Source: DASVTR01 sp033855775 (GTDB lineage Bacteria > Acidobacteriota > Blastocatellia > Pyrinomonadales > Pyrinomonadaceae). From it: a DNA stretch of 64,000 nucleotides. The stretch spans positions 1 through 64,000 of the forward strand of contig JAWVFT010000116.1 in NCBI GenBank assembly GCA_033855775.1. Reading direction: 5' to 3'. Positions 1 to 9,235 of this stretch are shown here, piece by piece; positions within the stretch are counted from its first letter, which is position 1; every line of letters begins with the position of its first letter. The notes below the pieces were generated by a model, which did no database searches, was not told where the DNA came from, and was given only the letters and a program-made list of their open reading frames with translations. Made by a program: the position numbers and the translations under genes.

Positions 1-1280
1 TCGGGCCAAACCGTCTCTTCAAAAACAACGGCAACGGTACTTTTACGGATGTCACGGGGGCAGCAGGTGTGGGCGATCCACGCTGGTCAACGGGCGCTGC
101 CTTCGTAGATTACGATAATGACGGCAAGCTTGATCTTTTCGTCGCCAACTACGTGGAGTTCGATGTCACGCGGCTGCCTGAGTTCGGTAAGGACAAGACC
201 TGCCAGTATAAAGGAATCCCAGTCCAGTGTGGGCCCAGAGGCATGCCCGGCGCGGGCGATTCGCTTTATCACAACAACGGAGATGGAACGTTCACGGAGG
301 TCTCGAAAAAGGCCGGAGTGGATGACGCGAACGGCTACTTCGGAATGGGCGTTATTTGCAGCGACTTTGACGAAGACGGCTTTACGGATATTTATGTGGC
401 GGACGACTCGTCGCCGAATTTCTTCTACCATAACAAAGGCGACGGAACGTTCAAAGAGATAGGCTTTACCTCCGGCACTGCCGTCAACGAGAATGGCAGC
501 GAGCAGGGAAGCATGGGCGTCACGGTCGGCGATTACGACCATGATGGGCGGCTCGACATCTTTGTGACCAATTTCGTTGATGAATACAACACGCTCTATC
601 ACGGCGAAGGCCGACTGAACTTCGCGGACATTTCACATGCCGCCAAAGTCGCGGCGGTAAGTTATCCTTACGTCGGATGGGGCACCAAATTCTTCGACTA
701 CGACAACGATGGCTGGATAGACCTGTTCATCGCCAATGGCCACGTTTACCCGCAGCTCGAAAACTATCGCCAGCGCAAGCTGGTGCATAAAAATAATCGC
801 GATGGAACATTCACGGAAGTAGCCGAACAACTCGGCGCTCCGCTCGTGGAAAAGCGCGCGAGTCGCGGCGTCGCCTTCGGAGATATAGATAACGACGGCG
901 ATGTTGATCTGGTGATCGCAGACCTGGACGGCCCTGCGCAACTGCTGCGCAATGACGGCGGAAACCTTAATAGCTCAGTGCTGATTAAAACGGTCGGCAC
1001 GAAGAGTAATCGCGATGGAATCGGAGCGCGGGTTAAAATCGTCTCCGGCGATTTGACGCAAATGGACGAGGTGCGCAGCGGTGGAAGCTACATCTCGCAA
1101 AGCGATCTGAGGCTGCACTTCGGCCTTGAGAAACGAACGAAGATTGACCTGATAGAGATTCGCTGGCCGAGCGGCGCGGTTGATAGAATCATGAACGCGA
1201 AGCCGAATCGCGCGCTCACGATTAAAGAAGGTCAGGGCATCGTCGCGCAGAATGATTATAAAATGATGCCTCGCCGCTAG
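1..1280 (+). CDS. CRTAC1-type FG-GAP/ASPIC-UnbV protein (5' partial)
   Basis: The frame is open from base 3 with no start codon, so the N-terminus lies outside the window; about 425 residues are visible. At least five aspartate-rich blade motifs occur (DYDNDGKLDLFVANY, DFDEDGFTDIYVADD, DYDHDGRLDIFVTNF, DYDNDGWIDLFIANG, DIDNDGDVDLVIADL), typical of FG-GAP/VCBS beta-propellers that bind calcium. The last 80 residues contain RSGGSYISQSDLRLHFGL and IEIRWPSGAVDRI, the signature of the ASPIC/UnbV domain. Such proteins are exported and presumably act in adhesion or carbohydrate binding; the exact role is unknown. It is followed 12 bases later by a secreted TPR protein and then a second protein of the same family, suggesting one transcription unit for surface proteins. 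Confidence 0.88.
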   Translation, partial: GPNRLFKNNGNGTFTDVTGAAGVGDPRWSTGAAFVDYDNDGKLDLFVANYVEFDVTRLPEFGKDKTCQYKGIPVQCGPRGMPGAGDSLYHNNGDGTFTEVSKKAGVDDANGYFGMGVICSDFDEDGFTDIYVADDSSPNFFYHNKGDGTFKEIGFTSGTAVNENGSEQGSMGVTVGDYDHDGRLDIFVTNFVDEYNTLYHGEGRLNFADISHAAKVAAVSYPYVGWGTKFFDYDNDGWIDLFIANGHVYPQLENYRQRKLVHKNNRDGTFTEVAEQLGAPLVEKRASRGVAFGDIDNDGDVDLVIADLDGPAQLLRNDGGNLNSSVLIKTVGTKSNRDGIGARVKIVSGDLTQMDEVRSGGSYISQSDLRLHFGLEKRTKIDLIEIRWPSGAVDRIMNAKPNRALTIKEGQGIVAQNDYKMMPRR

Positions 1281-1292
1281 AGCAGGAAACTC

Positions 1293-2501
1293 TTGAGATT
1301 AGAACAGGCCAAAGCTGTGCACACCGTTCCGCGGAAATCCGCCGTCCGCCTTTGCGTGATTACCCTCGCGCTTCTCTGCCCTCTTCTTGCTCCGGCGGGC
1401 GCGTCGGCGCAAGGCAATGATAATGATAGCGCCAAACAATTGGAACGCGCGGCGACGCTGATTGGCAGCAACCAACTGCCGGAGGCCGAGCGGCTCTTAA
1501 GTCAAGTTTTGAAAGCCGCGCCCGAAGAGGCTACGGCGCTCAATCTGCTCGGCGCGATTCGCGCCAAGCAGGGCAGATTGGACGAGGCCGAAACTCTCTT
1601 CTCGCGCGCCGTTCGCAGTGACGCTTCGATGACGGGCGCGCACATGAATCTGGCCCACCTCTACCTGCTCAAGAGAGAGCCGGAGAAGACGGCTTCGGAA
1701 TTAAGAGAAGTGTTGCGCCTTGAGCCTGACAACGCGGAAGCCGGTTACAGGCTCGCATGGTTGCTGCTCTCGCAAGACCGCGTTGACGAGTGCATCAACT
1801 TTGTCGAGAAGTTGAAAGGCTCGCAGCAGCTTTCAGCCCCCTTGCTCGGCGTGCTCGGCGAGGCGCGCTTGAAGAAAGGGGAAAGGACGGCGGGCGTCTC
1901 GGCCCTTAAAAGGGCTATCGAACTCAGTCCAGATGTTCCGTCATATCACTTCGTCCTGGGCATCGCTTGGCTCAAAGCTCCGCCCGACCTACAGGAGGCC
2001 GAACAATCATTCCGCCAGTTCCTCAAGCTCCAACCCGACGATGCGCAAGGGCAACTGCATCTGGGCTACGTGCTGCTCAAAGAGAAGCAGTACGCGGAGG
2101 CTCGCGCGCTGCTTGAAAGAAGTCTTCAGAAAAGCTCCGCGACGCCGGAAGCTTTTTATTATCTTGGCTTGATAGCGCAGGGACAGAACGAAGACGAGCG
2201 AGCGATAGGACTCTTTGAAAAGTCGATTCAACTTGCGCCCTCGTTCGCTTATGTTCACATTGCTCTCGGCGCGACCTACTTGAAGTTGAAGAACTACACG
2301 CGCGCACAACAGGCGCTCGAAACAGGAGTGAAGCTGAGTCCCGAAGATTCAAAGGCCCACTACAACCTCGCCATGCTTTACGCGCGGCTGAAAAATCCGC
2401 AGCGCGCTCAGGAAGAGATGCGCATCGTCGAAAAGCTGAAAACGGAAGGCAAGGCGCAGGAAGGCGAGGGCGACATTCAAGCCCCGCCGACGCCTCGCTA
2501 A
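1293..2501 (+). CDS. Secreted tetratricopeptide repeat protein
   Basis: A 402-residue protein. The start is taken as the TTG at 1293 because AGGAAA lies about 6 bases upstream. Residues 1-40 contain basic residues followed by a hydrophobic stretch (VITLALLCPLLAPAGASAQG), a likely signal peptide. The rest is a series of TPR helices, for example LNLLGAIRAKQGRLDEAETL, AHYNLAMLYARLKNPQRAQ and the repeated AxxxLG/YxxA pattern from about residue 45 to 380. TPR solenoids mediate protein-protein contacts. Its position between two CRTAC1/ASPIC proteins suggests an envelope scaffold or secretion partner for them, which is inference from synteny. No catalytic domain is visible. Confidence 0.85.
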   Translation: MRLEQAKAVHTVPRKSAVRLCVITLALLCPLLAPAGASAQGNDNDSAKQLERAATLIGSNQLPEAERLLSQVLKAAPEEATALNLLGAIRAKQGRLDEAETLFSRAVRSDASMTGAHMNLAHLYLLKREPEKTASELREVLRLEPDNAEAGYRLAWLLLSQDRVDECINFVEKLKGSQQLSAPLLGVLGEARLKKGERTAGVSALKRAIELSPDVPSYHFVLGIAWLKAPPDLQEAEQSFRQFLKLQPDDAQGQLHLGYVLLKEKQYAEARALLERSLQKSSATPEAFYYLGLIAQGQNEDERAIGLFEKSIQLAPSFAYVHIALGATYLKLKNYTRAQQALETGVKLSPEDSKAHYNLAMLYARLKNPQRAQEEMRIVEKLKTEGKAQEGEGDIQAPPTPR

Positions 2502-2597
2502 AGCTGCTTCAAGCCAGCGCTGATGCTCCGGCTCACCATCGCCGCAGAAACGAAAGAACGCGAGCCGGACGACGAAGAGACTTGGACGCCTTCATTC

Positions 2598-4289
2598 ATG
2601 TTTATGAAAGATAAATTGGTCGTTCCCTTTTTAGCCTTCGTTCTCATTCTTATCCTGCCGTTCGACAATCGCGCTGGGCAATCGAGCGTGGATGGTCAAC
2701 GGGTCGTCCTCTTCGAGGAAGTGCCGGCGCAGGCGAGCGGAATCAGTTGGAGTCACAATAACGCTCACACGCCTGAGCGTTTCCTGCCGGAGACGGTCGG
2801 TGCGGGTTGCGCTTTCTTCGACTACGACTCGGACGGATGGATGGATATTTACCTCGTCAACAGCGGAGCGTCAGATTTCTACACGCCCGCTGCTCCGCTC
2901 AGAAACGCTCTCTATCGCAATAACCGCGACGGGACTTTTACAGATGTGACGGACAAGGCAGGCGTGGCCGGAGGCCGTTTCGGGATGGGCGTGGCCGCCG
3001 GAGATTACGACGCGGACGGCCTCATGGATATTTACGTCACCAACTACGGGCCGGACATCCTGTATCACAACAACGGCAACGGGACGTTTACGGACGTGAC
3101 AGAGAAGGCCGGGATAGTCGTCCCCGGCTGGTCAACCTGCGCCGTCTGGTTCGACTACGATGGAGACGGTCGCCTCGACCTCTTCGTCTCAAGCTTCGTT
3201 CACTTCGACAAATCGCAGCACCGCCTCTGCGTTGACAGGAACGCGACGCAGAACTACTACTGCATCCCGCGCATCTTCAAACCGAGGCCGAGTTATCTCT
3301 TCCACAATCAAGGGAACGGCACGTTCATTGATGTCAGCGCGGACTCCGGCATCGCCGCATCGCCGGGCAAGTCGTTCGGCGCGGTCGCCACCGATGTCAA
3401 TAATGACGGCCTGATGGATTTGTTCGTCGCCAACGACACGATGCCCAACTTCCTCTTCATCAATCGTGGTCGTGGCAAGTTTGAGGAGACGGGGCTTGAA
3501 GCGGGCGTGGCCTACGGCGAGGCCGGGACGCCGCGCTCCGGCATGGGCGTGGACGCTTCAGACTTTGACAATGATGGCTGGCAAGACCTCTTCGTCGCCA
3601 ACATAGATCAGGAGTTCTTCAGCCTCTATCGCAATCAGAAAGATTTGACATTCATAGATGAGCCGGGAGAGATTGCGCCCGCGACGCAACTTCTTTCCGG
3701 CTGGGGGCTGAAGTTCTTCGATTACGATTTGGACGGCGACGCAGACCTGCTCTTAGCCAACGGCCACCCGGACGATATGGTCGAGATGAAGTCGGCGCGC
3801 GTGAAATACAAAGAGCCGCTCTTCCTGTTCGAGAACACAGGGAAAGGTTTCCGAAACGTGAGCCAGCAATCGGGCGCTGTCTTCAGTAGAAACTTTCCGG
3901 CGCGCGGGATGGCAATCGGCGATTACGACAACGACGGAGATTTGGATGTGCTCGTCTCGAATAACGGCGAGGCTCCGCTCCTGCTCCGAAACGAAGGCGG
4001 CAATCGCAACCACTGGCTCGGCCTCCAACTCGTCTCAACAAAGAGCAATCCGGCGGCGGTCGGCGCGATCATTACGTGGCAGGCGGGCGGGGTCAAACGG
4101 AGTCGTTTGAAGACTGGCGGCGGAAGCTATCTCGCCTCGCACGACCCACGCGAGACGCTCGGCTTAGGCACGGCGGCGAAGGCCGAAATGGTCGAGATTC
4201 GCTGGCCGAGTGGCATCATAGATAAGCTCTCAAACCTGCCCGTCAATGCTTACATCAAGGTAGTCGAAGGACAGGGCATTAAGAAGTGA
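2598..4289 (+). CDS. CRTAC1-type FG-GAP/ASPIC-UnbV secreted protein
   Basis: A complete paralog of the first gene. The frame is open from an ATG at 2523, but the ATG at 2598 begins a clear signal peptide (MFMKDKLVVPFLAFVLILIL), so 2598 is preferred (563 residues). Multiple blade motifs of the type DYDSDGWMDIYLVNS, DYDADGLMDIYVTNY, DFDNDGWQDLFVANI and DYDNDGDLDVLVSNN form a calcium-binding beta-propeller. The C-terminus has KTGGGSYLASHDPRETLGLG and VEIRWPSGIIDKL, the ASPIC/UnbV domain. The stop codon TGA at 4287-4289 is the first repeat unit of a heptad hairpin. Exported; the ligand is unknown. Confidence 0.9.
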   Translation: MFMKDKLVVPFLAFVLILILPFDNRAGQSSVDGQRVVLFEEVPAQASGISWSHNNAHTPERFLPETVGAGCAFFDYDSDGWMDIYLVNSGASDFYTPAAPLRNALYRNNRDGTFTDVTDKAGVAGGRFGMGVAAGDYDADGLMDIYVTNYGPDILYHNNGNGTFTDVTEKAGIVVPGWSTCAVWFDYDGDGRLDLFVSSFVHFDKSQHRLCVDRNATQNYYCIPRIFKPRPSYLFHNQGNGTFIDVSADSGIAASPGKSFGAVATDVNNDGLMDLFVANDTMPNFLFINRGRGKFEETGLEAGVAYGEAGTPRSGMGVDASDFDNDGWQDLFVANIDQEFFSLYRNQKDLTFIDEPGEIAPATQLLSGWGLKFFDYDLDGDADLLLANGHPDDMVEMKSARVKYKEPLFLFENTGKGFRNVSQQSGAVFSRNFPARGMAIGDYDNDGDLDVLVSNNGEAPLLLRNEGGNRNHWLGLQLVSTKSNPAAVGAIITWQAGGVKRSRLKTGGGSYLASHDPRETLGLGTAAKAEMVEIRWPSGIIDKLSNLPVNAYIKVVEGQGIKK

Positions 4290-4399
4290 CGGGTGATGGG
4301 TGATAAGTGATAGGTAATAAGAGAAACCCGCTTGCTTTTTCCTATCACCTATCACCCACCACTTATCACTGCTTGCCTATCACCTATCACCTATCACTG
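4286..4399. repeat. Heptad hairpin element 1 (GTGATAR type), between convergent genes
   Basis: The left arm (4286-4315) is a run of GTGAYRR-like heptads (GTGACGG, GTGATGG, GTGATAA, GTGATAG). The right arm (4341-4399) carries the complementary units (CCTATCAC, CTTATCAC) several times over. The upstream stop codon TGA and the stop codon of the convergent hexosaminidase (4394-4396) both lie inside the element. It probably works as a bidirectional transcript end, though no long T-run is present. Confidence 0.85.
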
Positions 4400-6532
4400 T
4401 TTATTTCCGGGCGGCGCGGCCAGAGTCTTGACATGCGCTCTCCACTCGGCGGGCGTCATCTCTTTGAGTCGCGGCAACTCGGAGGCCGCGATAACGAGTT
4501 GGCGCATGCTCGGAATGACGGCGAACTCAAGCGCGCCCTTTGGCTTTGCTGCATTCTCGATAACTGCCAGTTTGGCCTTGCGCCACTCGGCGGGAGGCGT
4601 CAGCCCGCGCGAGAGATAGGAAAGAGCTTCCAAGCCTATCGTCCCCAAATCGGATAACTCTGCGGCGAGCGGCCTCACCTCATGCAAGGCCGGAGACTTA
4701 TCTATTAATACTTCTAACTCAGGGCTGGCGTTGCGCCAACGGGTCATGATGTCGCGGGCTTGTTCCGCTCGCGCCTCGAAGCGTGGAGCATCCGAGAGCA
4801 GCGCGTCAACCGCAAGGCTCAAGCGGCGGGCGGCCTCGCTGTCCGGGCGGGCTGCATCAATCAGGCCGGTGAGTGGCGAGAGCATAGTTTGCGGTCGCTG
4901 CTGATAACGCCTGTACTCCTTGACCGGCTCGACGACGGAAACGAGAATCTGAAGTGGCCCTGTGTCTCGCCCGCCAGTCAGTCGCCTGAGCATGACGCCC
5001 TGAAATCTTTCGTGCATCAGCCCCAGTTCTTCGAGTTGCACGCTGACCACACTGAGCCGCCGGTACATGTCTTCAACATCCGTCACGTCGCGCGGCGACC
5101 AGAGCCTTTCGGCGATGGCGGCGGTGCGCGGCCAGATACGCGAGTCTATGGTTTCGGGGCTGACCCACTCGCTCCACATCGTCGCCTCGCCGCCGAGAAT
5201 GCGCGCGGCCTCATCACTGTTGAGCGTGCTGCCGGCGGGGAGCGGGTCGGTCGCGTAGTGCTGCGAGGCGGGGAAGCTGAGGTCAATGTAGAAGCCGCTT
5301 GAGAGGACGCCTTTGTAACCTTTGCGCGCCGCCTCGGCCAGAGCTTCCGTGCCTCGCCATGAGTGGATGACGACTTCTTTCGGCAGGTCGGGCTGAAAAA
5401 TCTCGTCCCAACCCATCATAATCTTGCCGTGCTTTTTAAGAATTTGCAGCACATGCTGGTTGAAGTAAGTCTGTAGCGCGTGATGGTCCTTGATTCCCTT
5501 CTCTTTCATGAAGGCTTGAATCCGCGGATTTCTATCCCACTGCTTGCCCTCGTTCTCGTCGCCGCCGATGTGCATATAAGCGTCTGGAAAGAGCGCGGCC
5601 ATCTCGCCGAGGAAAGCGTCCAGAAATTTGTAGACTTCCTCGCGCGTCGGGTCGAGCGCGGGCTCGAAGATTCCGGCCTTGCGCTCGATGGTGTACGGCC
5701 CAGGCGCACTGCCGAGTTCGGGATAGCCGACGAGCCAGGCGGTGGCGTGACCCGGCATGTCAAATTCAGGCACGACCCGTATGCCACGCTCGCGCGCGTA
5801 AGCGATAATCTCGCGGGCTTGCGTCTGCGTGTAGAAGTTTCCATCAGAGCCTAGCTGATGAAGCCTTGGAAACTTCTTGCTCTCGATACGGAAGCCTTGG
5901 TCTTCGGTCAGGTGCCAGTGCAGGACGTTGAGCTTGACGGCGGCCATCGCGTCTAGGTTGCGCTTCAAGACTTCGATTGGCTGGAAGTGTCGCGCCACGT
6001 CAATCAGGAGGCCGCGCCAGGGGAAGCGCGGTCTGTCTTGAATGCTGACGGACGGGATAAAGTAGCCGTCGCGGTCGCTGTCGAGGAGTTGCAGGAAAGT
6101 CTCAAGGCCGCGCAGGACGCCGATTGTCGTCGGAGCCTTGAGCGTAGCTTGCCGCTCTGAAACTTCAAGCGTGTAGGATTCATCTTCTTCGACCGAAGGC
6201 ACAGCCTTGCCCGGCCCTCCCGATTCAACCAGGAGAGTCGCTGAAGTCTCATCATTGGCCAGCCCACGCGGCAATTCCATGACGGTGCGCCCTTCGATGC
6301 GCCGCAAGAACCTGTCTACTCCGGCCTGAAGACGCGCGTCCGGCTGGCCCCTTGAGGCGACGCTGAAAGATTTGTTGAGGGGAAGCCTGCCGGGATTGAA
6401 TCGCACAGAGGCAGGCACGGGCATCAGGTTGCGCCGCAGGGCGACCAGACTCGGATTGCCAGTGCTCTGAGCAGAGGCATTGATGGCACAAAACAGGGAC
6501 AGAATAAATGGAAGGCATGTCCTCGCTCTCAT
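4394..6532 (-). CDS. Beta-N-acetylhexosaminidase, GH20 family, secreted
   Basis: A 712-residue enzyme with a signal peptide (CLPFILSLFCAINASAQ). Residues about 35-165 form the GH20b accessory domain. The catalytic (beta/alpha)8 barrel follows (WRGLLIDVARHFQPI, LNVLHWHLTEDQGFRIESK, VVPEFDMPGHATAW). The motif HIGGDE (about residues 321-326) supplies the Asp-Glu pair of substrate-assisted catalysis by retaining hexosaminidases, and the WSEW and WPRTAAIAERLWSP motifs are also typical. The C-terminal 180 residues are helical and unassigned. It would remove terminal GlcNAc or GalNAc from chitin- or peptidoglycan-derived glycans in the periplasm. It lies divergent to phosphohexomutase genes and near a NagX-like gene, fitting amino-sugar use. 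Its stop codon is embedded in a heptad hairpin. Confidence 0.93.
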   Translation of the reverse strand: MRARTCLPFILSLFCAINASAQSTGNPSLVALRRNLMPVPASVRFNPGRLPLNKSFSVASRGQPDARLQAGVDRFLRRIEGRTVMELPRGLANDETSATLLVESGGPGKAVPSVEEDESYTLEVSERQATLKAPTTIGVLRGLETFLQLLDSDRDGYFIPSVSIQDRPRFPWRGLLIDVARHFQPIEVLKRNLDAMAAVKLNVLHWHLTEDQGFRIESKKFPRLHQLGSDGNFYTQTQAREIIAYARERGIRVVPEFDMPGHATAWLVGYPELGSAPGPYTIERKAGIFEPALDPTREEVYKFLDAFLGEMAALFPDAYMHIGGDENEGKQWDRNPRIQAFMKEKGIKDHHALQTYFNQHVLQILKKHGKIMMGWDEIFQPDLPKEVVIHSWRGTEALAEAARKGYKGVLSSGFYIDLSFPASQHYATDPLPAGSTLNSDEAARILGGEATMWSEWVSPETIDSRIWPRTAAIAERLWSPRDVTDVEDMYRRLSVVSVQLEELGLMHERFQGVMLRRLTGGRDTGPLQILVSVVEPVKEYRRYQQRPQTMLSPLTGLIDAARPDSEAARRLSLAVDALLSDAPRFEARAEQARDIMTRWRNASPELEVLIDKSPALHEVRPLAAELSDLGTIGLEALSYLSRGLTPPAEWRKAKLAVIENAAKPKGALEFAVIPSMRQLVIAASELPRLKEMTPAEWRAHVKTLAAPPGNKQ

Positions 6533-6805
6533 ATGTTCCTCGAAGAAGGGTCAGCAGGCTTGGGTCTTTATGGCCTTAGAAAGGCTGAGAGTTTCGCCGA
6601 TGAGCCAACTCATGCGGCGTAACTTACGGTGTCATACTTGAGGTTACCGAACCACCCGCTGTAAAAGCTAACGTAGACAGTCAGCGCGGCTCAAAGACAA
6701 CTGAAATCGAGCTATAACCTGCGGACGTGCGCCGCCCGTCGCCCACGCCCACATACAGCAAACTAACGTTTAGCAAGACTGACGTTTTTATATGAAGAGA
6801 CAGGT
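6533..6805. other. Divergent intergenic region
   Basis: This 273-base gap separates the minus-strand hexosaminidase from the plus-strand phosphohexomutase and must hold both promoters. I see no strong consensus boxes, no heptad repeat and no convincing small gene. Confidence 0.4.
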
Positions 6806-8152
6806 GTGAACTCGCTCAAGATTGGCATCAGCGGAGTGCGCGGCGTGGTGGGGGAAACCTTCACGCCGGAACTGTCGGTGGCCCTCGCGCAGTCCTTCGG
6901 CACATATCTGGACTCGGGGCGCATTCTCGTCTGCCGCGACACGCGCTCTTCGGGGCCGATGGTTCAAGCGGCGGTCGTCTCAGGGCTGCTCGCCGCCGGT
7001 TGTGAAGTCATTGACCTGGATGTATGCCCGACGCCGAGCCTTCAACTCGCCGTCTCATGGCTCGCGGCTGAGGGCGGCATCTCAATCACGGCGGGCCACA
7101 ATCCAGAGCCTTGGAATGCGCTGAAGTTTGTGCGCGGCGACGGCCTCTATTTGAACTCGACGCAGGCCGACGAACTGCTGGACATTTTCCATCAAGGCGA
7201 GTTCGCCAAGGCCACCTGGGAGCGCATCCGCAGCAAGGTTGAGCGCGCGAACGCAGTCTCCCATCATCTCGAAATTCTCTCCCGCGCCTTTGACGTTGAA
7301 GCCATCAAGGCACGCCGGTTAACGGTCGCCGTGGACTGCTGCAATAGTTCCTGCTCGCTGCTCTCCCCGCGCTGGCTCAAGGCCCTCGGCTGCGACGTGC
7401 TGGCGGTCAACGACGACCCGACGCTTCCCTTCCCGCACGCGCCCGAGCCGGGGCCGCAGACGATGACGCAACTGCGCGCCGTGGTTCTGGCGGGACGCGC
7501 GCACGTCGGCTTCGCGCACGACGCGGACGGCGAGCGGCTTGGGATTGTGACAGAAACCGGCGAGATGCTGTCCGAGGAGGCAACGCTCTGTATTGCGGCG
7601 GAGATTCAATTGCGGCGGGAGGTCGGCGCGGTCGTGACGAACATTTCGACCAGCATGGCAATTGAGCGCGTGGCGGCGCGGCGCGGCGCGTCTGTCTTGC
7701 GCACGCCCGTCGGGCAGGCGTTCATCTCCGAGGCGATGGTCGAAGCGAGGGCTGTCGTCGGCGGCGAGGGGAGCGGCGGCGTGATTGTCCCGCGCGTGCA
7801 GTGGACGCACGACAGCGCGGCAGCAATCGGCCTCATCCTCGAACACATGGCGCAGACTAACGAGTCCATCTCCGAGTTGGCCGCTGCGCTTCCGCGCTTT
7901 CAGATGCTCAAGCACAACATGGCGGTTGAACCTGACCGCATCCACTCGCTCTTGCAGCGGATGCACGAAGAGTTGGAGAGGGAAAAGCTCGACTATGACG
8001 AGACAGACGGAATCAAGGTTTCGTGGCCCGACGGATGGGCGCACGTGCGTGTCTCGAACACGGAATCCATCATCCGCATCATCGCGGAGGCCGAGACAGC
8101 GCCGCGCGCGCACGAACTGCTCAACTGGGCGCGCGACCGCGTTGTTAAGTGA
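6806..8152 (+). CDS. Phosphohexomutase paralog lacking the catalytic serine
   Basis: A 448-residue alpha-D-phosphohexomutase with the four-domain order of phosphoglucosamine/phosphomannomutases (LKIGISGVRGVVGE at the N-terminus). GTG start. Three active-site departures are visible. The phosphoserine loop reads TAGHNP instead of TASHNP, with Gly at about residue 97. The magnesium loop reads DADGER (about 239-244) rather than DxDxDR. The sugar loop reads GEGSGG. The phosphate loop RVSNTESIIR is kept. Without the serine that carries the phosphoryl group, normal mutase turnover is not expected, so it may be a regulatory or substrate-binding pseudoenzyme. The paralog at 9236 keeps these residues. 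Base use does not look decayed and the frame is intact. Confidence 0.85.
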   Translation: MNSLKIGISGVRGVVGETFTPELSVALAQSFGTYLDSGRILVCRDTRSSGPMVQAAVVSGLLAAGCEVIDLDVCPTPSLQLAVSWLAAEGGISITAGHNPEPWNALKFVRGDGLYLNSTQADELLDIFHQGEFAKATWERIRSKVERANAVSHHLEILSRAFDVEAIKARRLTVAVDCCNSSCSLLSPRWLKALGCDVLAVNDDPTLPFPHAPEPGPQTMTQLRAVVLAGRAHVGFAHDADGERLGIVTETGEMLSEEATLCIAAEIQLRREVGAVVTNISTSMAIERVAARRGASVLRTPVGQAFISEAMVEARAVVGGEGSGGVIVPRVQWTHDSAAAIGLILEHMAQTNESISELAAALPRFQMLKHNMAVEPDRIHSLLQRMHEELEREKLDYDETDGIKVSWPDGWAHVRVSNTESIIRIIAEAETAPRAHELLNWARDRVVK

Positions 8153-8226
8153 CCCCAAGTTGAGTGCTGAAACGCGCTCACAGAGAGCAGAAGATAAGCA
8201 GCACAATCATCGGAGTAAGCAACACT

Positions 8227-9174
8227 GTGATTAAGAAATTTCTTTTGGCTCTCATCCTAACGCCCGCCGCATTCATGAACGCCGGCCTCCCGACTGAAGG
8301 TGATGTTAAGGCCGTCAAGGTCGTTGAAGTTCCCGGCTACAGCGAGGGCGCCGTCGTTGACGCGGATGGCGCGGTTTACATCTCGGATGTTTACCACGGC
8401 ATCATCTATCGTATCGGCGCTGACGGCGAGGCAAAGAAGTGGGCTGAGACGGGCGCGCCCAACGGCCACAAGATTCTGCCCGACGGCACGCACCTCGTCT
8501 GCGACGGCAGCCAGCACGCTGTCCTGCGCCTCGACGCCGACGGCAAGCTTCTTGAAAGGGCTGCTTCCGAATATGACGGCAAGCCTCTGCGCGCGCCCAA
8601 CGATTTGACGCTTGACCCGAAGGGCGGATTTTATTTCACAGACCCCGGCGGCTCGAACCTACAGAACCCCATCGGCACAGTTCATTACGTTGACGCGCGG
8701 GGCAAGACTCATCTCGTGGCTGAAGGGTTGGCGTTTCCCAATGGCATCGCCCTTCGACCGGACGGAAAGACGCTGCTCGTCGGAGAGAGCAACCACAACC
8801 GCATCTTGAGCTACGACATTATCGCGCCCGGCAAGTTGGGACGGATGCGCGTCTTCGCGAATCTCCCCTTGAAGGAGGGCGAGCAGATAGCGAACGAGCC
8901 CGACGGCATCTGCCTGGACCGCGCAGGCAATCTCTACATCGCGCACTACGGCATGCGACAGGTGCAGGTCTTAAGCCCCGAAGGAAAACTCCTGCGCAGG
9001 TACGAGGCGGGCAATCTAACCACGAGCAACGTCGCCTTCGGCGGCCCCCGCATGAATCAACTCTACGTCACAGGCGCGCTCGGCGAAGAGAAGACCACCA
9101 AAGGCGCGCTCTTTCGCCTCGACCTGAAAGGCGTGAAGGGACTCAGGATTCTGAGGAAGGAAGAAAGGAAGTGA
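8227..9174 (+). CDS. SMP-30/gluconolactonase-like secreted beta-propeller
   Basis: The GTG at 8227 is preferred over an upstream in-frame ATG at 8164 because it begins a signal peptide (KKFLLALILTPAAFMNAG) and has GGAG about 11 bases upstream (315 residues). Propeller motifs include SEGAVVDADGAVYISDVY, RAPNDLTLDPKGGFYFTDPG, FPNGIALRPDGKTLLVGES and NEPDGICLDRAGNLYIAHYG. These are the conserved blades of SMP-30/gluconolactonase/LRE-like calcium-dependent lactonases. The conserved N of PND and D of EPDG are the expected metal ligands. The substrate is not predictable. It sits between two phosphohexomutases, and its stop codon starts heptad hairpin 2. Confidence 0.82.
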   Translation: MIKKFLLALILTPAAFMNAGLPTEGDVKAVKVVEVPGYSEGAVVDADGAVYISDVYHGIIYRIGADGEAKKWAETGAPNGHKILPDGTHLVCDGSQHAVLRLDADGKLLERAASEYDGKPLRAPNDLTLDPKGGFYFTDPGGSNLQNPIGTVHYVDARGKTHLVAEGLAFPNGIALRPDGKTLLVGESNHNRILSYDIIAPGKLGRMRVFANLPLKEGEQIANEPDGICLDRAGNLYIAHYGMRQVQVLSPEGKLLRRYEAGNLTTSNVAFGGPRMNQLYVTGALGEEKTTKGALFRLDLKGVKGLRILRKEERK

Positions 9175-9229
9175 TAGGTGATAGGTGATAAGAACCGTTC
9201 GCTCCTCTTATCACCTATCACTTATCACC
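9171..9229. repeat. Heptad hairpin element 2 (GTGATAR type)
   Basis: The 5' arm (9171-9192) contains GTGATAGGTGATAAG and the 3' arm (9207-9229) contains its exact complement CTTATCACCTATCAC. Together they make a stem of about 22 pairs with one G:U pair and a 14-base loop. The upstream stop TGA is at 9172-9174 and the next ATG is at 9236, so the element fills the whole junction. No Shine-Dalgarno sequence precedes the ATG. Confidence 0.9.
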
Positions 9230-9235
9230 GATTTC

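Noticed and set aside
6806..8152. First phosphohexomutase as a pseudogene
   Set aside because: No stop or frameshift, full length and conserved fold motifs; only active-site residues changed, so pseudoenzyme fits better.
7319..8206. Long minus-strand open frame (295 residues) opposite the first phosphohexomutase
   Set aside because: It lies entirely antisense to a gene with clear family motifs; its protein is Arg/His-rich with no domain, the usual shadow of high-GC coding DNA.
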